Source: Clostridiales bacterium UBA4039 | Lineage (GTDB): Bacteria; Bacillota; Clostridia; Lachnospirales; Vallitaleaceae | DNA length: 64,000 nucleotides | Assembly: GCA_002382805.1 (NCBI GenBank) | Contig: DGAD01000034.1 | Location: 1 to 64,000, forward strand | Direction: 5' to 3' | Part shown: positions 26,837-34,456 of the stretch, in pieces | Position numbering within the stretch: position 1 is the first letter of the stretch | Layout: each line of letters starts with the position of its first letter | Made by a program: the position numbers and the translations under genes | Notes under the pieces: generated by a model | Databases searched by the model: none | What the model was told of the DNA's origin: nothing | Seen by the model: only the letters and a program-made list of their open reading frames with translations

Positions 26837-26906
26837 GCGCTCACCGCTTTCATATGTGATGGTATGTACTTGTTCTTGTCAAATATATCTTATCTATATT
26901 CTAATC

Positions 26907-26920
26907 TCATCTATAGATGA
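26907..26920. promoter_or_regulatory. 14-bp perfect palindrome upstream of the UPF0158-parAB operon
   Basis: TCATCTATAGATGA is a perfect palindrome 71 bases before the UPF0158 start, in the 113-base gap between this gene and the helicase. It could be a partition-protein or regulator binding site. It does not match the classical parS. The remainder of the gap shows only a TTGACA without a matching -10. Confidence 0.35.
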
Positions 26921-26949
26921 TTACAATAGGCAATATGGGGTTTTTCGCT

Positions 26950-28068
26950 TTAACACCTATGAATCTTTTTTCCTTGAAACTGCTCAATACGCTTCAAAAA
27001 TACTTGTTCATCCTTACTGCACAAAGAAATTGCTCGCCCTTTTTCTCCTGCCCGTCCCGTTCGACCAATCCTATGAATATAGGTCTGTGGGACATTGGGA
27101 ATATTAAAATTAATAACCATGTCTAATCCATCGATATCAATGCCTCGCGCCGCCACATCCGTAGCAACGAGCACTTGAATCTCCTTGTTCTTAAACATTT
27201 CAAGAGTTTTGATGCGCTGAGATTGATTGATATCCCCATGGAATGCACGTGTGCGAATGTTGTTTATATTAATACTTTTGGCTAATTTATCTGCTTTTTT
27301 CTTTGTTCTTACAAAAATTAATACGGATATGTTCTTTTTTTCTTTTAAAATATCAATGAGTTTTTCAGCTTTATGTGTTTCTTCCAGATAATATACTTCT
27401 TGAATGATTTTAGGCTGATTCTTTTTCTCAGGCTTAACTTCGATATGTACCGGATTGTTGAGAAAAGACGCGGCCAGTGTCCTTATTTCTTTTGGCATTG
27501 TCGCTGAGAACATTAAGTTCTGACGACTTTTTGGTAACATGGCTATGATCGATTTGACATCTTCGACCATCCCCAGCTCAAGCATACGGTCTGCTTCATC
27601 AAGTACAAAAACTTCAATCGCTGATAAGTCTATGCTTCCTTCTTCAATCAGTTGTCGTAACCGCCCTGGCGTTGCCACAAGGATACTCGGCTCTTTTTTG
27701 AGAACCTTCATATGTCGCTTCGGTGTCACCCCTCCAAAAATAACCCCGGTTCTAATTTCTGTCCATTGACCGTATATTCGAAAACTCTCTCCGATTTGAA
27801 TGGCTAGTTCACGTGTGGGAGCAAGCACGAGCGCTTTAATCCGATTAAAAGCATGTGGATCTGTTGTCACTTTAACGTATCGATTGAGAATTGGCAACGC
27901 AAAAGCCGCTGTCTTTCCGGTTCCGGTCTGGGCACAACCAATTAAATCCCGCCCCTCTAAAATAAGTGGTATCGCTTTTGTTTGAATCGATGTAGGGGTT
28001 TTGTATGCCTGACTTTCTATCGCTTCAACTAATTTTTCATCTAAATTAAATGTGTTAAATAATGTCAT
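26950..28068 (-). CDS. DEAD-box RNA helicase (RhlE-like)
   Basis: ATP-dependent RNA helicase of 372 residues. Motifs are complete in order: Q motif near residue 25, I AQTGTGKT, Ia PTRELA, Ib TPGR, II DEAD (in VLDEADRM), III SAT, then IV-VI with the helicase C-domain signatures ARGIDI and HRIGRTGRAG. The protein ends about 30 residues after motif VI, lacking the basic C-terminal tail many relatives carry; it may be a short form. The start at 28068 is chosen for AAGGAAAAAGAAG just upstream. Monocistronic, divergent from the diguanylate cyclase gene. Confidence 0.92.
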   Translation of the reverse strand: MTLFNTFNLDEKLVEAIESQAYKTPTSIQTKAIPLILEGRDLIGCAQTGTGKTAAFALPILNRYVKVTTDPHAFNRIKALVLAPTRELAIQIGESFRIYGQWTEIRTGVIFGGVTPKRHMKVLKKEPSILVATPGRLRQLIEEGSIDLSAIEVFVLDEADRMLELGMVEDVKSIIAMLPKSRQNLMFSATMPKEIRTLAASFLNNPVHIEVKPEKKNQPKIIQEVYYLEETHKAEKLIDILKEKKNISVLIFVRTKKKADKLAKSININNIRTRAFHGDINQSQRIKTLEMFKNKEIQVLVATDVAARGIDIDGLDMVINFNIPNVPQTYIHRIGRTGRAGEKGRAISLCSKDEQVFLKRIEQFQGKKIHRC

Positions 28069-28134
28069 CTTCTTTTTCCTTTTCTTATTCACTGGTTTAT
28101 GCCGCCTAAAAAATCATGGAAGTAATCGCAAAAA

Positions 28135-28157
28135 TATACTATAATGACTATAGTATA
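28135..28157. promoter_or_regulatory. Inverted repeat in the divergent helicase / cyclase promoter region
   Basis: TATACTATA (28135-28143), five bases, then TATAGTATA (28149-28157) is a perfect 9-5-9 inverted repeat lying between the divergent starts. Each arm resembles a -10 element, so it may act as a bidirectional promoter, an operator, or both. Confidence 0.45.
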
Positions 28158-28199
28158 ACCTATAAACTTTCACATCACAAAATAGTTTAGGGGATTTTT

Positions 28200-30458
28200 A
28201 TGAAGCAAAAAAAATTGTTAATTCTTATAAGTATATCACTTTGGTCAATAATTTTCTTGGTTGGCTTATTACAGCTACCCCTACAAGAAGAACTCGCAAC
28301 AAATACTCTAGGTCTCTCACTTTATGATGATATACTTGTGACCAAAAATAATGCCATAATCCCAGAAGATTTTATTTTTGCTTTATCTAAAAAAAACGTT
28401 CCTTTGGAGCTTTATAAAGACACGGACTATGCCGCTACATTATCTAATGATACTTATTGGTTCCTATTATCCGGCGACAAGTTTACAGACTTCATTCACT
28501 CTCCTGAGCACGCCTTGTCCCTTGTTCAAATTGCAAAACCTCAGCTTGACCATCTATCGGTCTATCTGTTAGACGATTCATATCAAGTACTGGACACTTT
28601 TTCAATGGGAAGAAAATTTTCTTACTATTCCCGACCTCTAAATCATCGCGACTACATTGTGCCTATTGATAACTCCTCAAAAGTAGACAGTGTTTTATTC
28701 CAGGTGAAAACCGATAGCTATCTACAATTTCCTGTCACATTATGGCATGAACAAGATTGGCTCAACTTTTTGCACCTTGACTTATTGGGTCATGGTCTTT
28801 TTTATGGTGGACTACTGGTCATGTTTATTTATAATTTAATTCTTGGCATCTCCCTCAAAGATAAAACTAATACTTATTTTTCTCTGTTTGTTTTTTCTTT
28901 TATCCTCATACAGGCAACATGGGATGGTTTTTCCTTTCAGTATTTATGGCCAAACAACGGCTTATGGGATTTAATGGCCAATCCACTAAGTATTCACTTT
29001 GCCAGTCTCTCCTTCGTCTTATTTTCAGCCCATTTATTAACAACCAAAAAAACACCCCATTCCTTAATCTATTATAGTATTATATATACGCATGTTCTTG
29101 GGATGTTATTGACCTTTTTATTCTCTAGCCATGTCAGTGTATATATCGCTATGTTTAATGCTTCGCTCACTCTTTTTTTCTCCTTTTACCTATTGTACAA
29201 AAAAGGATTGCGTCACCGTACAGAAATTCTTTATCTTATGGCATGGCAGTTTTTTTTAGGTGCTAACCTGCTAAATATATTGTCCGGCGTCAAGCTTCTT
29301 CCCTATACCATTATCACCGCCACGGCTCCAAAGTTTGCCATTATCGGATTAGTCGCCTTATTTAGTCTCGCATTGTCGGAAAAATTCAATACAATAAAGT
29401 ATTTAAACGGTGTTGAAACCGAAAAGCGCAAACTCCTTAAAACACTCAATCACATGCACAAAAAAATTTCTTCTACACAAAATCTTCATACAATTTTTAG
29501 CCATCTGCTAAATGAATTTGGCAGCATGACAAAATTTGAAGACGGTTTAATTGTTTTAATCGATCAAGACATGCTTACGTGTGATATCTACAGCAAAGAC
29601 ACACAAACAACGGATATGGTTGAGCTCTCACCTACACAGCTAGATCAGCTTAATACTCTGATTCACGCAAAGCATATCAGCAATCTGACCAAAGACGTCT
29701 ACTCTTCTTCCAATGCCTACGAAGATATTATCGATATATTTTTGACCTCCAACACCAACCAAGTCAATAGTGTGTATCTTATTCCACTCATTAACCTTGG
29801 AACGCCCATTGGTTTTGTTCTTCTAAAATCAAAGGTCTATCGCCATCTTGATGCAATAACCAAAGAGACCATTAATAGTTTTGCCTCACAAATTGCAATT
29901 ACTCTAAACAATACCCGCTTATTTAATAAGGTCACCTATCAGGCACATTATGATGACCTAACTGGTGCATATAATCGGCGGTACTTTCTCGAATTAGCCC
30001 AAAAAATAATAACAGAAATACCTTCCAACGAACATATCTCTGTTATTATGATTGACATTGACGATTTTAAACATGTCAATGACACTTATGGCCACATTGT
30101 CGGTGATAGTATTTTACAAGCTTCAGTTAAGCGAATCACTTCACTTCTTGATTCTTCAAGCGTCTTAGGTCGTTATGGTGGCGAAGAGTTTATTATCTTG
30201 CATCACGCACACGACGCAAAAGCGATTCACCCGTTGACACAAAAATTACTAACCCAATTTTCCAATGAGCCATTTATTGTTCCAAGCAATCAAAAAAATC
30301 TCAAACTGCAGATTACTATTAGTATTGGGGTCGCTACTTCAAGACATTTTCACTCCATTCATGAACTGACAGACAAAGCGGATGCCTTACTCTATCAAGC
30401 AAAAGCGAATGGTAAAAACACTATTTGCTATTCACCTAAGGATTCCTTAGCCAAATAA
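28200..30458 (+). CDS. 7TMR-DISM membrane receptor with GGDEF diguanylate cyclase domain
   Basis: Membrane signalling protein of 752 residues, predicted to make cyclic di-GMP. An N-terminal anchor (~7-25) is followed by an extracellular 7TMR-DISMED2-like domain (~30-190), seven membrane segments (~195-390), a GAF-like region (~420-570) and a GGDEF domain (~575-745). The active site is RYGGEEF, and DIDDFKHVNDTYGH is the metal/nucleotide strand, so the cyclase should be active. The inhibitory RxxD site before the GGEEF is not present (that position reads DSSS), so product inhibition at the classical site is unlikely. No PilZ or EAL gene lies nearby. Convergent with cls, 5 bases apart. Confidence 0.9.
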   Translation: MKQKKLLILISISLWSIIFLVGLLQLPLQEELATNTLGLSLYDDILVTKNNAIIPEDFIFALSKKNVPLELYKDTDYAATLSNDTYWFLLSGDKFTDFIHSPEHALSLVQIAKPQLDHLSVYLLDDSYQVLDTFSMGRKFSYYSRPLNHRDYIVPIDNSSKVDSVLFQVKTDSYLQFPVTLWHEQDWLNFLHLDLLGHGLFYGGLLVMFIYNLILGISLKDKTNTYFSLFVFSFILIQATWDGFSFQYLWPNNGLWDLMANPLSIHFASLSFVLFSAHLLTTKKTPHSLIYYSIIYTHVLGMLLTFLFSSHVSVYIAMFNASLTLFFSFYLLYKKGLRHRTEILYLMAWQFFLGANLLNILSGVKLLPYTIITATAPKFAIIGLVALFSLALSEKFNTIKYLNGVETEKRKLLKTLNHMHKKISSTQNLHTIFSHLLNEFGSMTKFEDGLIVLIDQDMLTCDIYSKDTQTTDMVELSPTQLDQLNTLIHAKHISNLTKDVYSSSNAYEDIIDIFLTSNTNQVNSVYLIPLINLGTPIGFVLLKSKVYRHLDAITKETINSFASQIAITLNNTRLFNKVTYQAHYDDLTGAYNRRYFLELAQKIITEIPSNEHISVIMIDIDDFKHVNDTYGHIVGDSILQASVKRITSLLDSSSVLGRYGGEEFIILHHAHDAKAIHPLTQKLLTQFSNEPFIVPSNQKNLKLQITISIGVATSRHFHSIHELTDKADALLYQAKANGKNTICYSPKDSLAK

Positions 30459-30463
30459 CGTTA

Positions 30464-32062
30464 TCACATAAGCGGCGCAAACAGCTTTAATATGCGCCCT
30501 GTTGCTTTCATAAAAATATTGTACTCTTTAATATCGGTTAATGTAACGCATTGGGAGCGCTGCATCGTGTCGATAAAGTCTTTTTCAACCTCTGCAATAC
30601 TTATTGTCTCCTCCATATATAGCGCACACTCAAAGTGATGATATAGACTACGATAATCCAAATTAATCGTTCCGACTACACTTCGAACATCATCACTAAC
30701 AAAGACTTTTGCATGTATGAAGCCGGGAGTGTATTCATAAATCTGGACTCCTGATTTTATGAGTTCTGCATAATAACTTCTGGATTGTGCAAAAACCATT
30801 TTTTTATCTGGAATATGTGGTAGGATTATTTTTACATCAACCCCCCTTTTTGCCGCAAACTTTAACGCAGATAGCATCTCTCCATCAAGAATAAGATAAG
30901 GGGTCATAATATGAACATAATCCTTTGCTCGATTAATAATATCCATATAGATCATCTCACCTACCTTATCACTATCTAGCGGCGAGTCGCCAAATGGAAG
31001 AACATATCCTTCGTTAACCGTATCTAAGGGTTTTGCCCTGTATTTATCCTGCATATAGTGTCTTTGCCCTTCATTCACATTCCACATCTGCAAAAACATC
31101 ATTGTAAAGCTATTAACCGCTTCACCTTGAACCATAATAGCGGTATCTTTCCAATGTCCATAGACTTCTTTTTTATTAATATATTCATCCGCCAAGTTAA
31201 TGCCGCCTGTAAATGCCACGTTGCCATCTACCACTAATATTTTTCTGTGATCTCTATAATTATAATGGGTTGATAGAAAAGGTCGAATCGGGGCAAACAT
31301 TTTACAAGCGATACCTAATGCTTGTATTTTTTTAGGATAATTATGGGGTAATAATGCAAACTCACAGGTTCCGTCATACATCAAGCGAACCTCAACACCT
31401 TGCTTGGCCTTATCCGCCAATATTTTTAAAATTCTTCCCCACATATATCCTTCATCAATAATAAAGTACTCCATAAAAATATACTTCTCAGCTTTTTCCA
31501 ACTGACTAAGCATGGCTTCAAAAGCCTCTTCTCCTATAGGAAAGTACTGTGTATGAGCCCCTTCATAGATTGGATAGCCACCTGCACTCTCGGTATATGT
31601 ACTCAGGTTGTGCAGGCTTTTATTGGTTTTTTTTAAGTTGTTCTTCACATTTTTTTGCGCCACCAACTGTGACTGTGATTCTTTGATAATCGTCTTTAAG
31701 CGCTTCTTAAGTGCTCGATGCCCTACATCCTTTTGAATAATAATATATAAGACGCCTCCAAAACCCGGAAGTAATGTAATTGTAGCAATCCATGCCAACA
31801 TAACATTCGTTCCGTGATCTGAATTCATAACATAGATGACCATCGACAGTGTAAACACCAATAAGGTTCCTACCATAAATGGAATCACACTTTCTAAAAA
31901 CATAAAAATATTCACCAGCAAAACAATTTGCGCTAACAAGATAGCTATGACAATGCCTGTCCGTCCAAAGAGCATACGTAAAACACCACGTTTGCTCTTC
32001 TCCAAAAGAAGAATCTCACTAATCTTTGAATCGACCTTGTGTTTTGATGTTGTTTTTTCCAT
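30464..32062 (-). CDS. cls: Cardiolipin synthase (phospholipase D family)
   Basis: Membrane enzyme of 532 residues that joins two phosphatidylglycerol molecules into cardiolipin and glycerol. Two to three N-terminal hydrophobic segments (~30-110) are followed by two phospholipase D catalytic motifs, HRKILVVDG with GGINLADEY, and HAKVFVSDD with GTINLDYRS. The length is a little above the usual ~480-510 because of an N-terminal extension. It is preceded 4 bases upstream by a 55-residue membrane protein gene and is probably co-translated with it. Start follows GAGGATTAAGTAT. Confidence 0.92.
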   Translation of the reverse strand: MEKTTSKHKVDSKISEILLLEKSKRGVLRMLFGRTGIVIAILLAQIVLLVNIFMFLESVIPFMVGTLLVFTLSMVIYVMNSDHGTNVMLAWIATITLLPGFGGVLYIIIQKDVGHRALKKRLKTIIKESQSQLVAQKNVKNNLKKTNKSLHNLSTYTESAGGYPIYEGAHTQYFPIGEEAFEAMLSQLEKAEKYIFMEYFIIDEGYMWGRILKILADKAKQGVEVRLMYDGTCEFALLPHNYPKKIQALGIACKMFAPIRPFLSTHYNYRDHRKILVVDGNVAFTGGINLADEYINKKEVYGHWKDTAIMVQGEAVNSFTMMFLQMWNVNEGQRHYMQDKYRAKPLDTVNEGYVLPFGDSPLDSDKVGEMIYMDIINRAKDYVHIMTPYLILDGEMLSALKFAAKRGVDVKIILPHIPDKKMVFAQSRSYYAELIKSGVQIYEYTPGFIHAKVFVSDDVRSVVGTINLDYRSLYHHFECALYMEETISIAEVEKDFIDTMQRSQCVTLTDIKEYNIFMKATGRILKLFAPLM

Positions 32063-32066
32063 ATAC

Positions 32067-32234
32067 TTAATCCTCTTTGTTTTTACTAATATATAGGTTA
32101 AATGCCTCTGTTCCTTTTTTCAGAAAGTTAATTGCTAAAACCATCACATAAACACTTAATCCGACAACGCCTAAAATAATAACGAAGTATATAATAAGAA
32201 AAATTGCACTTCCTATTCCAAATACATTACTCAT
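32067..32234 (-). CDS. Small membrane protein upstream of cls
   Basis: A 55-residue frame with an excellent ribosome binding site (GGAGGAGCAATC before ATG) and a single long hydrophobic stretch covering roughly residues 9-37 (AIFLIIYFVIILGVVGLSV), followed by a polar, charged tail ending in ISKNKED. Its stop is 4 bases before the cls start, so translation is probably coupled. It may be a regulatory or stabilising partner of cardiolipin synthase, or an independent small membrane protein. I do not recognise the family; the coding call rests on the ribosome binding site, composition and spacing. Confidence 0.7.
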   Translation of the reverse strand: MSNVFGIGSAIFLIIYFVIILGVVGLSVYVMVLAINFLKKGTEAFNLYISKNKED

Positions 32235-32283
32235 GATTGCTCCTCCTTCATATGAACTGTTTTTTATATTTTATCCTTTAACA

Positions 32284-32324
32284 CGAAAAAAAGCAAGAAA
32301 CGTCATCCGCCTTGCCTTTTTTCG
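32284..32324 (-). terminator. Terminator of the sigma/anti-sigma operon
   Basis: Arms CGAAAAAAAGCAAG (32284-32297) and CTTGCCTTTTTTCG (32311-32324) pair with a single mismatch and a 13-base loop. A and T tracts flank the GC part on both strands, so it could act in both directions; it lies 25 bases after the anti-sigma stop. Confidence 0.65.
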
Positions 32325-32349
32325 TTGATCTTATATGGACACTTCCTTG

Positions 32350-33279
32350 CTATTTAAAATAATAATCGTTGACAATGATGGACTCAATAATTTCTGTTGG
32401 AATAACAAATTCAACAACGCCCATATATCCAGGAGTGACTTCATACTTGTCAAATGAGATGACAAGTTGATGGTCTTGATTAATGTAAAATGTCTGATCC
32501 GGTTTTATCTTTTCAAATTGTGCGAACTCATCATCTCCTACCCAATATATAAGGCTATCATCTTGTTCCATCTGTTGCTTCATATCTTTGATGATATAGT
32601 CACTAATGATGTCTACATAGCTTTCATCTTTAAATAGTCCCGGCAAAGTAAGAATATAATCATTAACCTTATCCACCGTATCATACTGCATCGTTGTCGA
32701 GGATGAGCCGGCTGTATTAACATAATATCTTGAGATAACTAAAAGCTTTTCATCATCAACGACAACTTCATATCCACTATCAATGCCCATGTGTCCGCCG
32801 CCATTTTCTTCCAAAACCTTCATATCTTCCACAAACGTCTCATACAGGGCTTTACTCTCCTCCTGATATTTTTCATTGAGGTATGTAAGCGTTTCGCTAG
32901 TTTGCTCTTCTCCCTCTATGCGTATTACTTCATCTGAATCGGTGTTATTGGCTTGATCTGCTTCTACATTTTCTACAATCTGAGGAACATCAATCTGTGC
33001 ATGATAACCGTCTTCTTCAATCTGGTAGCTCTCTACAGTAATAACATCAACAATAAGTCCTATAAAAGGAAGTTCACTCATTTTTTGTGCAAGAACGGTG
33101 TTTGTATTTAAGGTAATAATACATGCCACACCTAGTGCAGCTACCACACCAAGGCGCTTGTAATTTTTAAAATACCGTTCTCTATTGGCTTGTTTTATTG
33201 CTTGCTTCACCTTAAAATCTAATTCTTTGGGTATTTCAACACCCTCATATTTTTTGCGTTCATTATCCATCCAGCTCAT
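32350..33279 (-). CDS. RsiV-like anti-sigma factor (DUF3298)
   Basis: Single-pass membrane protein of 309 residues. Residues 1-40 are cytoplasmic and charged (sigma-binding region), a transmembrane segment spans ~44-62 (VVAALGVACIITLNTNTVLAQ), and the extracellular part has a linker rich in Asp/Glu/Gln followed by a DUF3298-type domain (~220-309). This is the layout of RsiV, the anti-sigma-V factor that binds lysozyme in Bacillus and Clostridioides. Lysozyme sensing here is inference. The gene starts one base after the sigma factor stop and its ribosome binding site lies within that gene, so expression is coupled. Confidence 0.85.
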   Translation of the reverse strand: MSWMDNERKKYEGVEIPKELDFKVKQAIKQANRERYFKNYKRLGVVAALGVACIITLNTNTVLAQKMSELPFIGLIVDVITVESYQIEEDGYHAQIDVPQIVENVEADQANNTDSDEVIRIEGEEQTSETLTYLNEKYQEESKALYETFVEDMKVLEENGGGHMGIDSGYEVVVDDEKLLVISRYYVNTAGSSSTTMQYDTVDKVNDYILTLPGLFKDESYVDIISDYIIKDMKQQMEQDDSLIYWVGDDEFAQFEKIKPDQTFYINQDHQLVISFDKYEVTPGYMGVVEFVIPTEIIESIIVNDYYFK

Positions 33280-33280
33280 T

Positions 33281-33772
33281 TTAAATCTCCTTCTCGTTAA
33301 GTGATATTTTTAAGGTATCTAATGTTCTATACAGTTTAGTTTTTACTGTATTCACATTTTCATCCATCACCGATGCGATTTGTGTAAACGTCATTTCTTC
33401 AAAATATTTTAGCCGAAGAACTGTCTGTTCGTAAAAAGAAAGCTTTGTTAGGGCGTCTTCCAAATCAGGGTTCTCATACGAATCATAGCAAGGCTCCATC
33501 TGCTGTTCAATCTGTGCATCCGTCGTCGGTAATTGACGCTGTTGTTTACGTAAAAAATCATATGTCGTCGTTGTCATAATTCGATAAAACCACGGCTTCA
33601 CTTTGTCCGCATCTTCAAGCTGTCGGCACTTTTTTAATGCCTTAACAATACTATCTTGAAGAATATCCATTGCATCTGTCGGATTTTTGATCATACCATA
33701 GACATAGCGATAATGCGCTTGTTGATTTTCGATAAGATATGCTTCTACGTTTTTTCGATTTGTCTTAAACAT
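33281..33772 (-). CDS. ECF-type RNA polymerase sigma factor (SigV-like)
   Basis: Sigma-70 family factor of 163 residues, the usual ECF length. Region 2 (~15-75) contains NPTDAMDILQDSIVKALKKC and KPWFYRIMTTTTYDFLRKQ; region 4 (~105-160) contains LRLKYFEEMTFTQIASVMDENVNTVKTKLYRTL. Its partner is the RsiV-like gene directly downstream. An ECF-type promoter lies about 40 bases upstream, suggesting autoregulation. Confidence 0.9.
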   Translation of the reverse strand: MFKTNRKNVEAYLIENQQAHYRYVYGMIKNPTDAMDILQDSIVKALKKCRQLEDADKVKPWFYRIMTTTTYDFLRKQQRQLPTTDAQIEQQMEPCYDSYENPDLEDALTKLSFYEQTVLRLKYFEEMTFTQIASVMDENVNTVKTKLYRTLDTLKISLNEKEI

Positions 33773-33808
33773 AGGTTTGCTCCTTTATTTTTTTGTCTAT
33801 ACTATATA

Positions 33809-33833
33809 GACGCATGAGCTAGAGAAAAAGTTT
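33809..33833 (-). promoter_or_regulatory. Candidate autoregulated ECF promoter
   Basis: On the minus strand AAAC, 17 bases and CGTC match the TGAAAC-N16/17-CGTC pattern of SigV/SigW/SigM-group promoters; the full -35 reads TAAAAC. It sits upstream of the sigma gene. A 7-3-7 inverted repeat (GTCTATA and TATAGAC) overlaps its downstream end. Confidence 0.55.
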
Positions 33834-33840
33834 TAAAATA

Positions 33841-34296
33841 TTAAATTTTCAAGCGTTTTGTCATATGATACACTTTATCAATCGCCTCGAAGTATTCTTG
33901 TCGCTGAGCATCGCTAAATTGCCCAACCAGTTGGTTAATGTAGCTTAGATGGTGTTCTTTAAACTTCATCGCCTCTTCTTGCCCTAGTTTTGTTAATTCA
34001 AGATTATAGATACGCTTATCTTTTTTGTCTTGAATCTTTTGAATATAGCCTAACTTTATCAGCTTTCTTGCCACCGGTGTAAACGACCCTTTTTCAAGAT
34101 TTAAGCGCCTGCTCACTTCAGACATCGTCAGGTTTTTGTGGGAACTTAAGATAACTAACGTTAAGATATGAGTGTGAAAAAGATGCTGTGGATGTTCATA
34201 ATGACATGTAAATGAACGAAAAAAAACATGTTCAACTAAATGTTTTAGATTAAAAATACCTTCTACAGATTTATAGAGTTCGTGATGCTTGTTCAT
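33841..34296 (-). CDS. MarR family transcriptional regulator
   Basis: Winged-helix repressor of 151 residues. The core MTMSEVSRRLN-type helix-turn-helix (residues ~52-75, LTMSEVSRRLNLEKGSFTP) and the wing KIQDKKDKRIYNLELT near residue 100 are typical. GGAGGG precedes the start. A perfect palindrome lies 27 bases upstream and may be its own operator. No obvious efflux or stress target gene lies next to it; the sigma/anti-sigma operon follows downstream with its own promoter. Confidence 0.87.
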   Translation of the reverse strand: MNKHHELYKSVEGIFNLKHLVEHVFFRSFTCHYEHPQHLFHTHILTLVILSSHKNLTMSEVSRRLNLEKGSFTPVARKLIKLGYIQKIQDKKDKRIYNLELTKLGQEEAMKFKEHHLSYINQLVGQFSDAQRQEYFEAIDKVYHMTKRLKI

Positions 34297-34322
34297 GATA
34301 ATCCCTCCGCATATACTGTTTT

Positions 34323-34336
34323 GTTAGATTTCTAAC
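34323..34336. promoter_or_regulatory. Probable MarR operator
   Basis: GTTAGA-TT-TCTAAC is a perfect 6-2-6 palindrome 27-40 bases before the MarR start. Size and TAG/CTA half-sites fit MarR-family operators; autorepression is a reasonable inference. Confidence 0.5.
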
Positions 34337-34406
34337 TTTTGCACAATCGTAGCACCGATGAAGATAAAAGTCAATTATTCCTTCATCCTTCCTATTTGTA
34401 TTAAAA

Positions 34407-34444
34407 AAAGGCAAAGGAAGTCGTTAATCGACTCCTTTGCCTTT
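34407..34444 (-). terminator. Strong intrinsic terminator of the beta-galactosidase gene
   Basis: Arms AAAGGCAAAGGAAGTCG and CGACTCCTTTGCCTTT pair over 16 bp with one bulged base and a 5-base loop. On the minus strand a T7 run follows. It lies 13 bases after the stop of the GH2 gene. Confidence 0.85.
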
Positions 34445-34456
34445 CAAATTATGGTT

